Virus record (IMG/VR): IMGVR_UViG_3300021373_002787
Location: 1 to 64,000 of that record
DNA: 64,000 nt
Direction: 5' to 3' (one strand)
Source: a virus
In this document: piece by piece, positions 8,585 to 17,169 of the stretch
How positions within the stretch are numbered: the stretch's first letter is position 1
How the letters are laid out: every line of letters begins with the position of its first letter
Notes under the pieces: generated by a model
The model's input: only the letters and a program-made list of their open reading frames with translations
Database searches by the model: none
Told to the model about the DNA's origin: nothing
Program-made: the position numbers and the translations under genes

Positions 8585-9997
8585 ATCTAATTCTAATTCT
8601 AGTATTGATATTTGATTTTCAAAAATCATTACGTCAAAATCATAAAGGTTCCAAGATTCTTTTGCACTAATTTTATCTTTTAATGCTTTGGCTTTTTTGA
8701 TTTTATCTTCATTTCCGCTCTCTTCTGCTTTTTTGATAATATCGTCAATTCTTTTGAGTTGATCCTCTTTAGAATTTTTCTTAGTAGAATTAGTATCTTC
8801 ATTATCTTTTTTAGAAGTTAATCCCTCTTTATCGGCTAATTCTTCACGTTCTTTCTTTAACCCATCTAGTTTTTTCTGAGCCTGTTCGATCTTTTCAGAG
8901 TCTCCGGATGCTTGTTCCTTTTTCAATTCAGCGGCAGCAACCGCAATTTCATATCCTTTAATCACAGACGGAGAGTTTGTATCGTCTTTCTTTGCGTTTT
9001 CGAGCTTTTGTTTATTAGTTTCAATTTGCTTATCTAGCTTATCGATCTTTCCTTTAGTTTGATCTCCCTTCTCTTCTTTCTTTCCTTGAGTTCCAAGTGC
9101 TTGCTGAAGTTCTTCATCATTCTTAACTGTCTCTTCATGATTTGCAATCTCTTGTTGAGTTTTTTCTGGGGATCCTTTCTTTGCCGCCTCAGCTTCTTTT
9201 TTCGCCTTTTCAACTTCTTCGGCATATTTGGCGTCCGCTTCAACTGCATTATTATACATCTGTTCATATCTTTCTTTCTCAGATGGCGTAAGTCCTTTTT
9301 CATTATCAAGCATCAATTTTGCAATTTGCATGTTTGACTCTGCATTAAGGGCTGCAATTATATCCTTATCTTTTGGATATTTTGAAGAAAGGGCAGTTGC
9401 ATAATCTTCGGCCGACTTTTTTAACTTTTCTATCTTTTGTTTATATTGGTCAACCTTGCTTTTACGTGAGGCTGCTTTTTTCTGTGCAATTGCCTTAGTT
9501 TTATCTTGTTTTACCGAAGGTGCTTTTTTAGGAGTTGCCTTTGGCGCTGCTACCTCAGCCTCTGTCAAATTATCCATTGCTATTTCCATCTTAGCAGCTT
9601 GTAACTTTGGCTTTCGTACATTCTTTTCAAAGTTCTTTCTAATCTTTGCTCTCCTAATAGCCTTCTTGATTAAGACTCCAATTCCGACTGCTGATCCACC
9701 AACAACCCCTGCTGCAATAAGTGGGATCATATATAATTCAGCAGACATCATTGAGGAAACTGCACCGTCAGCCTCTGTAATTAAGGCAGACTCGTTAGCC
9801 TCTTCTTCTTGACCAATTCCTCTTGCAAGATCTTCTAACTTGCTAATAATTGAATCAACATCGCTTACAATATCTGTTCTAACAGAATCAGTTGGTTGAG
9901 AAACTTGTGTCGTTGTATCAATAGCTACTTCGGTTGCAACTTCAGTTCCCGTTTGAGTAAACTCTTCAAACAACATTAATTTTTTAGATAACTTCAT
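8576..9997 (-). CDS. Lys/Glu-rich coiled-coil protein with membrane segment, likely head-associated
   Basis: A 473-residue protein just downstream of the major capsid gene. The N-terminus KLMLFEEFTQ resembles the capsid-targeting peptides elsewhere in the window (KLFEQF). A hydrophobic Gly/Ala-rich stretch at about residues 89-112 (MIPLIAAGVVGG, then VGIGVLIKKA) can span a membrane. The rest is long charged coiled coil rich in Lys, Glu, Ala and Gln. Two readings are possible: a scaffold or core protein of the prohead, or an internal head protein that enters the host membrane during DNA delivery. A GATATATAGA sequence (10023-10032) lies 25 nt upstream. Confidence 0.5.
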   Translation of the reverse strand: MKLSKKLMLFEEFTQTGTEVATEVAIDTTTQVSQPTDSVRTDIVSDVDSIISKLEDLARGIGQEEEANESALITEADGAVSSMMSAELYMIPLIAAGVVGGSAVGIGVLIKKAIRRAKIRKNFEKNVRKPKLQAAKMEIAMDNLTEAEVAAPKATPKKAPSVKQDKTKAIAQKKAASRKSKVDQYKQKIEKLKKSAEDYATALSSKYPKDKDIIAALNAESNMQIAKLMLDNEKGLTPSEKERYEQMYNNAVEADAKYAEEVEKAKKEAEAAKKGSPEKTQQEIANHEETVKNDEELQQALGTQGKKEEKGDQTKGKIDKLDKQIETNKQKLENAKKDDTNSPSVIKGYEIAVAAAELKKEQASGDSEKIEQAQKKLDGLKKEREELADKEGLTSKKDNEDTNSTKKNSKEDQLKRIDDIIKKAEESGNEDKIKKAKALKDKISAKESWNLYDFDVMIFENQISILELELDLV

Positions 9998-10054
9998 TAC
10001 TGTGTATTTGTGTTTATTATAGTCTATATATCCATAAAACTTAGGGCAAAAAGA

Positions 10055-10078
10055 AAGGGACCCCTTACGGAGTCCCTT
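10055..10078 (-). terminator. Rho-independent terminator after the major capsid gene
   Basis: Read on the minus strand, AAGGGAC-T-CC pairs with GG-G-GTCCCTT around a GTAA loop and is followed by TTTCTTTTT. It lies 26 nt after the gp23 stop, in the expected place to end the head operon's most abundant transcript. Confidence 0.8.
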
Positions 10079-10103
10079 AATATCTAAAGTCTTGGACTAT
10101 TTA

Positions 10104-11591
10104 TTATAGTTCTAGACCTGTTACCTCGAATGAGTAGTACATAGTCTCTGGGTGGAAACCTGCTTCAACTAGAGCGAATCTAGATTTAACAGCTACCTTA
10201 GGAGCCATTGTACCTTCAGCGATAGCTTGTACGCTTTCAGCCATTAGGTAAGGCATGAATACAAGACCAGCACCATTTCCATCACCTTTTCTACCAACGA
10301 TAACTCTGTGAGTTTCAACTGCTGGTGAACCAGCTTGGTAACCTGAGAATGGAATTCTTGGGTCAGTGTAAACATTGATACCAGCTACAGAACCTACTGG
10401 GTAGATTGCACCTGCAACTTGTGATACAGTGTTTGCCATTGGGTTAGGAACGAATCCTGCAACTCCTTGTAGAGCTGAAGCTACTTTAGCATCAACAACT
10501 GCGAAGTTACCAGCACCTCTTCTACCTCTGTTAGCGATTAGGTTAGCAGAAGCTAAGATGTGAGTAAGGATTCTTCTGTTTACGTCACCGTAAGTGTTAC
10601 CACCAGCGCCGTAAGTTAGAGCTAGATCTAGAGAAGTGTTAGCAGCTGCTTTGTTCTCTAATGCTAGTTCGTTGATTCTTCCTAGGATGAAGTCGTTGAT
10701 TGACTGAGTTAATTCGTTAGTTAATACAGCCTCTACTTGAGCTACTGCGTCAACTCCGAATTGCTTAAGATCCTGAACCTGCTCTCTAGTTACTGCAGCA
10801 GCAACTTGGAAAGTTTCAGCCTCTACAGACTTGCTGAATAGAGATAGACCCATTAGCTTGTCAGCAGTTCTTTCACCACCTTCTCTTGAGAAAGGCTTAG
10901 CGAAAGTTGCGTAAGGATCGTTACCAGTGTTAACTCCATCACCAGAGAATCCTGGGATGTGGTCTTCTAGAGCCTTCACTAATTCAACTGCTGCTGAATT
11001 GTTACCTGAAGCCGCTCTGAAGTCAGCTAGTACGTTAGCCTCAACTAGATCACCAGTTACAGAGTAGATAGCGTATCCATCAATTCTTGAGTAACCTACT
11101 CTTGTGTAAGTTGCTGAAGTTGCTGGAGAACCTGGACCGAAAGATGCAGCGTCCTCATCAGACTTGATGTAAGTAGGAGCAGTTGCACCTAATTCGATAG
11201 TACCTCCTTCGTAAGTGAAGTCTAGGTAAGAAAGTAATCCCATAGGACCTGCCATTGGAATAACTGGTACAAGGTCAAGAGCGATAGTTTGAGCTGCAAC
11301 TTGCATCGCTAGTGGAAGTAAAGTTGGAGCCTTATCACCAGAACCTACAGCACCAGAAGTATCACCGTTCTGTGCAGTCTGTGTTGGGAAAGAAACCGCG
11401 CCCATACCTGTTAGGTTCATTGGGCCAGGGTTGTTGCTTAATGACATGATGTTAGCATCTTCATAAAGCTTGTGATTGTGACAGTAAGTTGACATCCATG
11501 CCAGCTTTTCAGAATCGTTAATACCTGTAGCCTCCTCGATAATTGGAGCCCAAGTTGTTCTGATTTCTGCCTCGTTAATTAAATTAGCCAT
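10104..11591 (-). CDS. 23: Major capsid protein (gp23-like)
   Basis: Forms the hexamers of the head. It is 495 residues (T4 gp23 has 521), in the expected order after portal and protease. Recognisable features are the N-terminal TTWAPIIEEATG (compare NKWKPLLE in T4), NLTGMGAVSFP around residues 58-68, and a long region rich in Ala/Gly/Asn typical of the HK97-fold gp23. T4 gp23 is trimmed by gp21 after a hydrophobic-x-Glu site. Here INE7-A8 and IEE20-A21 fit that rule, but I see no site near residue 65 as in T4. Codon choice is narrow and repetitive, as in a very highly expressed gene. An 80-nt leader separates it from its promoter. Confidence 0.9.
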   Translation of the reverse strand: MANLINEAEIRTTWAPIIEEATGINDSEKLAWMSTYCHNHKLYEDANIMSLSNNPGPMNLTGMGAVSFPTQTAQNGDTSGAVGSGDKAPTLLPLAMQVAAQTIALDLVPVIPMAGPMGLLSYLDFTYEGGTIELGATAPTYIKSDEDAASFGPGSPATSATYTRVGYSRIDGYAIYSVTGDLVEANVLADFRAASGNNSAAVELVKALEDHIPGFSGDGVNTGNDPYATFAKPFSREGGERTADKLMGLSLFSKSVEAETFQVAAAVTREQVQDLKQFGVDAVAQVEAVLTNELTQSINDFILGRINELALENKAAANTSLDLALTYGAGGNTYGDVNRRILTHILASANLIANRGRRGAGNFAVVDAKVASALQGVAGFVPNPMANTVSQVAGAIYPVGSVAGINVYTDPRIPFSGYQAGSPAVETHRVIVGRKGDGNGAGLVFMPYLMAESVQAIAEGTMAPKVAVKSRFALVEAGFHPETMYYSFEVTGLEL

Positions 11592-11681
11592 TTTTTCAGT
11601 TTATTTTTTTTAATGGTTATTTTCGACATTATCGGGGCTTTCTGCTTCTGTCGCCCTTATCGTCGATATTCTTTATATATT
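11592..11681 (-). promoter_or_regulatory. Late promoter and structured leader of the major capsid gene
   Basis: AATATATAAA (11672-11681) matches the late consensus with one change. Unlike the other late promoters, which sit 20-22 nt from the ATG, this one leaves an 80-nt leader. The leader can fold: CGAC/GTCG and GGGC/GCCC arms enclose a purine-rich loop (about 11622-11665). It then runs into an A-rich stretch before the ATG. No U-tract follows the arms, so it does not look like a terminator. Confidence 0.5.
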
Positions 11682-13606
11682 TACTTGTTAAATCTTTTCT
11701 TTAACTCTGTAGCGTAGTTAGAAACATCATAACCAAGTCCGTTAGCTTCTTCTTTCTTAGATTCTGTTACCATTTCGATTTTTTCCATCTTTGGTGCAGT
11801 TTCTCTAAGATCTCTAGTTTGCCAGAAGTCTCTTACTTGATATTCTGTCTCTAGTCTGCGGTAATTAGCCTGAGCCTTGATTTGATTTTGTTTTCCTTCA
11901 GAAAGAGCTTCCCAAGTTTCTTTATATTCAGTTGGCATAACTTCAATAAAGTAAGGGGTTGCGTTTCTGTTTTCTACGATTAGAGTTGAGCTCTCGATAA
12001 GTGATTCGATTTGAGATTCAGTCATAAAGCCTCTCTTAGAAACATTATATCTAACCTCTTTCTTAGCATCTTCGTTAAGAGCATTGTATTTCTCTTGTAC
12101 TTTAGAAGAAACAACTTTAAAGAATGAAGGATTTTCATTCTCCTTTTTCGTAGCAGCTTCTACTAGGGTGTTAAGTTTTTCAGAGATTTCATTTTTGTAT
12201 GCGTCAGCTGCTGAAACTTCTTCAGCCTCTGCTACTTCTTTACCAGCACCATCAGCTCCACCTTCTAGATCTGCTTCTAGTTCGTCTGACTTATCTTCAG
12301 CGTCATCTCCTTCTGGAGCAACTTCTTGTTTGCTGTTATCTAGTTCAGAATCCATATCTTCTGTAGGGGTTGCTGCTTCTTCGCCTTCAACATCTCCTTC
12401 TTTAGAGTTATCACCAACTTCAACATCTTTTTCAAGATCTTCAACTTCTACACCAGCTTCAACTCCTTCTTCTTCAACTACTAGATTTTCATTGATAGAT
12501 TCAGCAATATACTCAGCATATTCAGTAACTGATTGTAAGTTCTCTTTCAAGTAGTTAGTGTACTCGATAAGTTTTTCAGCTGACTCAGTGTTTTCGTTGT
12601 GCGCTTCTGCTAAATAATTAGCATATTCCTTAACCTTTGATAGTGATTCAGCAACGTGCTCGCTGTATTGAATTGATTGATCTAGTTTTTCAGCAACGTG
12701 CTCGCTGTATTGAATTGACTGATCTAGTTTTTCAGCAACTGATTCACTGTACTGGATTCCTTGATCTGCTTTTTCAGCAACGTGCTCGCTGTATTGAATT
12801 GATTGATCTAATTTTTCAGCAAGATACTCAACGTATTCTGAAATGTTATTTACGTTTTCAACGATGTGGTCATTGTGAGCTTTGATTCCATCTAGCTCAT
12901 TGTTTTCATTTGCTTCGGTCTCTTTAGTATCTAACGTCTCTTTTAATGATTTAATCTCATTAGCAAGATATTCTGTGTACTTATTAAAGTCTTCAGCTTT
13001 TACAAAATCTGCCATGTCTTTATTTTCTATGATTTGTGTTTGTTCGTTATTTGATTTATTTATCTCATAAATATAGAGACCGTTCTCGTTATTGAATCCA
13101 TAAGATTCATTAACTCTTTTCAGCTCTGCATTTTCGAATCCAGGGTCTGCAACTAAGTCATAAGTAAATAGCTGCTTAATTTTTACTTTACCATTTGATT
13201 CAACAGCACCAGCTGCTCTAGAAGAAATTTGTAGAGGAACTCCAGCGTCAACAAGAGCTTTCGCCTGTCTACCTGCATCAGTATCTAATAGTCTGATACG
13301 TCCCTTTACCTGCTTGGTTTCTTTCTCATAAAATAAATCTTCAATGATGTGTGAGACGTTCTTCAGAGATACGTCAAACTGCGATGGGTGATCTAACTCC
13401 CCTAAAAGCTTTCCAGACTTAATCTTATTCTGAAGTGCTTCGATTTGTGGAACGTATTCATCCTCGCTGTAAATTCTTTGATTCTTATTCTTTACATCGA
13501 TTTCTCCGAAAATACCTTCCAAAACATATTCTTTTGTTCCACCGTCAGCCACCGAAAGAGTTTTCGAAGACATCTCGACGATCAAAAGATCCTTTATATT
13601 TTCCAT
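11681..13606 (-). CDS. 21: Fused prohead protease (gp21-like) and scaffold (gp22-like)
   Basis: Residues 1 to about 165 are the prohead maturation protease: EGIFGEID, GKLLGELDHPSQ (His73) and QISSRAAGAVE (Ser128/129) carry the catalytic His and Ser, and FTYDLVADPGF ends the domain. From about residue 198 the same frame continues into a long acidic coiled coil with four near-perfect 14-residue repeats, as expected of the core scaffold. T4 encodes these as separate genes 21 and 22. The junction holds a candidate self-cleavage site RVNE167-S168, and an internal ATG (13013-13015, MADFVKAEDF) preceded by an A-rich leader that could start a free scaffold. A GATATATAAA promoter lies 20 nt upstream. 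Confidence 0.87.
   Translation of the reverse strand: MENIKDLLIVEMSSKTLSVADGGTKEYVLEGIFGEIDVKNKNQRIYSEDEYVPQIEALQNKIKSGKLLGELDHPSQFDVSLKNVSHIIEDLFYEKETKQVKGRIRLLDTDAGRQAKALVDAGVPLQISSRAAGAVESNGKVKIKQLFTYDLVADPGFENAELKRVNESYGFNNENGLYIYEINKSNNEQTQIIENKDMADFVKAEDFNKYTEYLANEIKSLKETLDTKETEANENNELDGIKAHNDHIVENVNNISEYVEYLAEKLDQSIQYSEHVAEKADQGIQYSESVAEKLDQSIQYSEHVAEKLDQSIQYSEHVAESLSKVKEYANYLAEAHNENTESAEKLIEYTNYLKENLQSVTEYAEYIAESINENLVVEEEGVEAGVEVEDLEKDVEVGDNSKEGDVEGEEAATPTEDMDSELDNSKQEVAPEGDDAEDKSDELEADLEGGADGAGKEVAEAEEVSAADAYKNEISEKLNTLVEAATKKENENPSFFKVVSSKVQEKYNALNEDAKKEVRYNVSKRGFMTESQIESLIESSTLIVENRNATPYFIEVMPTEYKETWEALSEGKQNQIKAQANYRRLETEYQVRDFWQTRDLRETAPKMEKIEMVTESKKEEANGLGYDVSNYATELKKRFNK
12647..12814 (-). 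repeat. Four tandem 42-bp repeats in the scaffold region
   Basis: Units at 12647-12688, 12689-12730, 12731-12772 and 12773-12814 each encode a 14-residue element of the type EKLDQSIQYSEHVA. Three copies are nearly identical in DNA; the third from the left (12731-12772) is diverged (EKADQGIQYSESVA). Related but degraded units continue on both sides (ESLSKVKEYANYLA). Fourteen residues equals two heptads, so adding or losing a unit keeps the coiled-coil register. Confidence 0.9.
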
Positions 13607-13626
13607 ATTTGTGGTTTATTTGTTTC

Positions 13627-13636
13627 TTTATATATC
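13627..13636 (-). promoter_or_regulatory. Putative late promoter GATATATAAA
   Basis: An exact consensus match, 20 nt upstream of the protease-scaffold ATG at 13606, located in the gap after the core-protein gene. Confidence 0.65.
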
Positions 13637-13657
13637 TAATGACAATTCTAAAGTTTT

Positions 13658-14050
13658 TTACATGTTTTCAAGGTCTGCTAATTCACTTTCGATATCATCT
13701 CCGCCCTCTTCAGAATCTTCAGCTCCCGCCTCTGCTTCAGCTCCGGCAGGTGCCTCTTCTTCTTTCTCTGCGTCGGCCTCTTCCTCTTTCTGTTCAGCAT
13801 ACCATTCGTTCCACTTTTGCTTGATTTCAGCAAGTTCGCCCTGTTTAAATGCATTTTGACCATATTTGTCGAAGAAGTAGTCTTCCAATTGCTTTTCATT
13901 CTCAGAATTAACAATTGCTCCAACTATCTCCGCAGATGGTATTGTTTTACCGTCCTCTAGTGTGATGTCGTCTACTGTAACCTCAGATTCTTCTCCAGGT
14001 TTCATAGTGTCTTCCTTAATGAATTGTTCAAATAATTTTACGTATTTCAT
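13658..14050 (-). CDS. Prohead core protein with capsid-targeting peptide (gp67/68 position)
   Basis: A 130-residue very acidic protein between portal and protease, the place of T4 genes 67 and 68, which encode prohead core proteins. It opens with MKYVKLFEQFIKE-D, the same targeting peptide shared by the cargo genes at 33944-43023, with the predicted protease cut after IKE13. The C-terminal half is low complexity (Glu, Ala, Asp, Gly; for example EEADAEKEEEAPAG). Because core proteins of T4 are degraded or trimmed by gp21, this gene may show the ancestral use of the peptide. The start lies 19 nt after the portal stop. Confidence 0.7.
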   Translation of the reverse strand: MKYVKLFEQFIKEDTMKPGEESEVTVDDITLEDGKTIPSAEIVGAIVNSENEKQLEDYFFDKYGQNAFKQGELAEIKQKWNEWYAEQKEEEADAEKEEEAPAGAEAEAGAEDSEEGGDDIESELADLENM

Positions 14051-14069
14051 TTTGTATTTATCTTTTTAT

Positions 14070-15668
14070 TTACATCATTCCACCCATCATATCCATTGCA
14101 TCTGGTTCGTCTGCGCTTTCGGCGTCATCTTTAGCCTTAGCCGCTGCATTTGCTGCCAAGTCATCATCAGATACTTTAAGATATTTTTTAACAAGGAAGT
14201 CCATGTCAAAGAAGTATTCTTCTTCCATCGTCGCTGGGTTTGTTGTCATTAAGCTGTCTCTCATCTGTCCAATAAAGTCTAATCTACGCTCCATGATTTC
14301 GTAGTTCTTTAATTCTGCAAATACATTTTCTTCATTAAATCGAAGTGCAACTTGCGTTTTGAATTGTGGATCGTTCTCGAACTCAGGGTATTTAAGACAC
14401 ATTTGTAAGTAGAGTGGCTTTACCAATACCTCTTGGAAAACTGATCTAAGTCTATTAATAAACTTAGAGAATTTAATTTCATCTCTAATCATTCCATCAG
14501 CAGCAAGGTTAAAATCACCACCACCATCTTCATATAGGAAACGTGAGTAAGGAATTTTAGAAACGTGTTTTAATTTATCACTAAAGTATTTAAGTGCTTC
14601 TGTGTCTGAAAGGTCAGGTCCATCGCCTCCAAGCGTTTCAATTTCTGGCTGTTCACCATCTTTTGAAGGTAACCAATATTCTTTATTGAATTGTAACATT
14701 GGTTTTCCATCAGTTTGAAGCGAAGCACTTTCCCAGTCAAAATCAACATTTTCTTTATATGAGTGCATCAGTTGAGCAAGAGATTGTTTTGCTCTTGTCT
14801 TTGATTTACCACCAACCGGAATAATGAACTTCATTCTAAAGCTCGAGTTTGTTGTTGCCCAAATAACTCGAGTGTGTTCCATAATTCTCAATAGGTTAAA
14901 TGCTCTAACAAGTCTTTCAATATATGAAACTCTACTTGCAGTCGTGATTGAAGAATATGAAATATAGATGATTTGAGAGTCGTATAATTTTCTCTCTTTT
15001 ACTGGATCGTCTTTATATTGTACCCAAACTTTTTTACCGTCTTCGTGATTATATCCAGGAATAAGTGTAATTGGATCAAGTTCTTTAAAACCAATAATCT
15101 CCTTTTGATCTGGAGAATATACAATTTCGAATGCAAGATAACCATCAACTAAGAATTTTCTATAGTAATACCAAGCTGATTGATCTTGTGTAAATCCAAA
15201 GTACTGATAAAGTTGCTTATAATATTTGTTAAGATCTTTTTCAACTTCATCGCTAACTTCCATTCCAATGATTTCAGGTTGAGCAAAGAAATTTCTTTCA
15301 TCATAAACTACAGTCTCATCACACATAATATCGAGAATATCCTCGATCTCGTCGTTAAGTGAAAATCTTCTTAGTTCATCTCTTTTACCTTCATAATCCT
15401 TATCAAAGAATGGGATGTTTTTCTTTAGGTTGACATCAGTCATCGACAGAGCGGCAAACGCTCCATAGATGTCATCATTATCAAGACCCATCGGATTCAT
15501 TTGACCATAGCCAAGTTGATCCTCCATCGGCCCAATTGCTTGAGACTGTCGAAGAACCAAGTCATCGTATCTCATTCCAAACGATGATAGATTTTTCAAT
15601 GCGGTAGAGATCCTAAATGGTCTCTTTCCCGTACTTAATGGTCCATTTCTATCAGTAAATCCTGCCAT
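14070..15668 (-). CDS. 20: Portal protein (gp20-like)
   Basis: Dodecameric vertex ring through which DNA enters the head and to which the neck attaches. It is 532 residues (T4 gp20 has 524). Features typical of the family include DEIEDILDIMCDETVVYD, WYYYRKFLVDGYLAFEIVY, FKELDPITLIPGY, and the region RVIWATTNSSFRMKFIIPV, followed by LPSKDGEQPEIETLGG and SRFLYEDGGG. It is followed by the core protein, protease and capsid genes in the T4 order. An AATATATAAA promoter (15689-15698) lies 20 nt upstream of the ATG. Confidence 0.92.
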   Translation of the reverse strand: MAGFTDRNGPLSTGKRPFRISTALKNLSSFGMRYDDLVLRQSQAIGPMEDQLGYGQMNPMGLDNDDIYGAFAALSMTDVNLKKNIPFFDKDYEGKRDELRRFSLNDEIEDILDIMCDETVVYDERNFFAQPEIIGMEVSDEVEKDLNKYYKQLYQYFGFTQDQSAWYYYRKFLVDGYLAFEIVYSPDQKEIIGFKELDPITLIPGYNHEDGKKVWVQYKDDPVKERKLYDSQIIYISYSSITTASRVSYIERLVRAFNLLRIMEHTRVIWATTNSSFRMKFIIPVGGKSKTRAKQSLAQLMHSYKENVDFDWESASLQTDGKPMLQFNKEYWLPSKDGEQPEIETLGGDGPDLSDTEALKYFSDKLKHVSKIPYSRFLYEDGGGDFNLAADGMIRDEIKFSKFINRLRSVFQEVLVKPLYLQMCLKYPEFENDPQFKTQVALRFNEENVFAELKNYEIMERRLDFIGQMRDSLMTTNPATMEEEYFFDMDFLVKKYLKVSDDDLAANAAAKAKDDAESADEPDAMDMMGGMM

Positions 15669-15688
15669 TTTTTTACTATTATATTCTG

Positions 15689-15698
15689 TTTATATATT
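15689..15698 (-). promoter_or_regulatory. Putative late promoter AATATATAAA
   Basis: A one-base variant of the late consensus, 20 nt upstream of the portal ATG and just before the stop of the preceding gene. Confidence 0.6.
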
Positions 15699-15699
15699 C

Positions 15700-16302
15700 T
15701 TAATTACCTATGTGCTTTCTAAATTGTCTTCTGACCTTTCCGACTGTAGATCCATTTAGATCTATAAAGTCACAAAGTGCTATTGTACTCCAATTCTCAT
15801 ATGAAATCACTGCTTGTCCGCTCTTTAAATTTGGTATATATTGTCTAATTGCAAAGTCAAATCCAAATCTACCCAAGAACTTTTTTGCTCCAGAATATGA
15901 AAGGTTTATTTGTCCTTGTCTTATTGCATCTCCAGACTTACGGCCTTTCATTTGGTTTTTAATTTGGTTTTGCATAATTGTATAGACATAATCAAGAAGT
16001 TCTTCCTTTACTTTAACTGGAAGTAAATTAAGATTAATACCCACGTCATTTCCATTATATGGGTCGAGAGCCAATACCACTGGATTTTTATCCCACCATT
16101 CCAATTTATCTGCCCATTTCGGTGAGGTGTACTCAAAGACATATATCTTTCCAGGTCTAAATCTCTTTCCGGTAGCGGCAACTGACTTTTCATTCATCAT
16201 CTTTTTGCCATTCTCAAACCAAGCATGTGCCTTTACTCTAGCAAGTCTTTTACCACCAGCCTCTTTACTAAGTTTTCTAATTTCAGTCTTAATAACTCCC
16301 AT
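15700..16302 (-). CDS. Possible DNA end-protector-like (gp2) protein
   Basis: A 200-residue basic protein directly after gp4, overlapping its stop by one base. The central segment GKIYVFEYTSPKWADKL, then WWDKNPVVLALDPYNGNDVG and GINLNLLPVKV, follows a pattern (G-x-x-Y-x-F-x-Y-x-PK...LP/EWWD-x-x-P) that I associate with proteins annotated as DNA end protector in marine T4-like phages. T4 gp2 binds packaged DNA ends and lies beside gene 4, which supports the call. I cannot point to a catalytic or binding residue, and a neck or baseplate role is also possible. Confidence 0.4.
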   Translation of the reverse strand: MGVIKTEIRKLSKEAGGKRLARVKAHAWFENGKKMMNEKSVAATGKRFRPGKIYVFEYTSPKWADKLEWWDKNPVVLALDPYNGNDVGINLNLLPVKVKEELLDYVYTIMQNQIKNQMKGRKSGDAIRQGQINLSYSGAKKFLGRFGFDFAIRQYIPNLKSGQAVISYENWSTIALCDFIDLNGSTVGKVRRQFRKHIGN

Positions 16303-16775
16303 TATTTAAGAGATTTTTCAGTTAGGACTACGAATCTCCAGCCTCTCTCTTCGGCCCATTTTTTAGCATATGCATATTTATCTCTATTTTTAACAAACTG
16401 CTCTGCTAGAAACTTATATGATGCAAGTGCCTTCTTTGAGTTCTTTTTTGGAGGCTGTGGCTTCTTGATTTGTTCAGAAGGTTTAATCTCAACTAAGAAC
16501 TCTTCATAACTATCCCCTTTTTGGACTTTCATATAAAAGTCAGGATAATATTTGCGCTCTTTTTTATCGAGAGTAGACCAGTACTTAATTTCTACCGGTT
16601 CAGATGACCAATGAATAACATCATCTCTATTGTCACATAAAACCATAAACTTTCGCTCCCATGAGGAACGAAAGATAATTGGGGTCTTTCCTAAATATTT
16701 GTTTGGATATTTTGGTTCGAAATAACCTTGTATAAACCCTGAATTTTTGGTTGGCTTTACGTTTTTTATTGACAT
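16302..16775 (-). CDS. 4: Head completion nuclease-like protein (gp4/gp50)
   Basis: A 157-residue protein. GFIQGYFEPKYPNKYLG, PIIFRSSWERKFM, W-SSEPVEIKYW, and RKYYPDFYMKV follow the pattern of T4 gp4, needed to finish filled heads before tail joining. The order SWE...E-P-x-x-I-x-Y...YPDF...VEIKP is that of the TnsA/Vsr-type restriction-endonuclease fold, with acidic and Lys residues (PDF, VEIK) in place. It lies between the gp55-like sigma gene and the end-protector candidate, with one-base overlaps on both sides, so the three are translationally coupled. Confidence 0.8.
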   Translation of the reverse strand: MSIKNVKPTKNSGFIQGYFEPKYPNKYLGKTPIIFRSSWERKFMVLCDNRDDVIHWSSEPVEIKYWSTLDKKERKYYPDFYMKVQKGDSYEEFLVEIKPSEQIKKPQPPKKNSKKALASYKFLAEQFVKNRDKYAYAKKWAEERGWRFVVLTEKSLK

Positions 16776-17149
16776 TAAATATTGAACAGTCCTCCCTCTT
16801 CTCCATAGGATCCGCTTGATTTATCAAGACTTAGGGTTGACTTGTATTTTTTAGGGTGGATTTTATTCCAACCTTTTGCATATCCACGTTTAGCAATTTC
16901 AGTAAAATATGCGAATGCATTAGTATACTTAGGATTAAAGTTTCTCCAGTATTTAAGAAGATCCAATAGAGCAAATTGTAAACAGTCCTGTCGATCGTCC
17001 TCGTTTACATAAGACAATTTTCTAATAGCCCGCTCAGCTAGGAGAACCAACATCTTTTCTGCGTCTGGTGTTAATTTGTCCTGTTCTTTTGATAAAACTA
17101 TTTGATCGTACAGGTCTCTATTATTTAGATAATTCTTCTTTCTTGCCAC
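16775..17149 (-). CDS. 55: Late-transcription sigma factor (gp55-like)
   Basis: Directs host RNA polymerase to late promoters together with gp33 and the gp45 clamp. The 124-residue protein starts with GTG (17147-17149) and reads MARKKNYLNNRDLYDQI. Its middle (RQDCLQFALLDLLKYWRNF, NAFAYFTEIAKRGY) matches the minimal sigma-2-like helices of T4 gp55 ([25 protein letters not shown] region). T4 gp55 is longer (185) and ends in a hydrophobic clamp-binding tail; this one ends in GGLFNI, a plausible equivalent. The TATATAAA core 20 nt upstream of its start suggests that it drives its own synthesis. A terminator immediately precedes it. Confidence 0.8.
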   Translation of the reverse strand: MARKKNYLNNRDLYDQIVLSKEQDKLTPDAEKMLVLLAERAIRKLSYVNEDDRQDCLQFALLDLLKYWRNFNPKYTNAFAYFTEIAKRGYAKGWNKIHPKKYKSTLSLDKSSGSYGEEGGLFNI

Positions 17150-17169
17150 GGTTGGATTATTATTTTAAT

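Noticed and set aside
9034-9337. Overlapping frames on both strands within the Lys/Glu-rich gene at 8576
   Set aside because: Low-complexity Lys/Glu codons leave other frames open by chance; products are pure Lys/Arg or Phe/Leu-rich and have no start context.
12084-12554. A 156-residue plus-strand frame over the scaffold gene
   Set aside because: Its Ser-rich product mirrors the acidic GAA/GAT/GAG codons on the other strand; the minus-strand protein has clear repeats and motifs.
12637-12885. Tandem repeats considered as a CRISPR-like array
   Set aside because: The units are contiguous 42-bp coding repeats with no spacers and keep the reading frame of the scaffold protein.
16008-16193. Short alternative minus-strand frame inside the gp2-like gene
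   Set aside because: It lies in the wrong frame inside a well-supported coding gene and has no leader or family resemblance.
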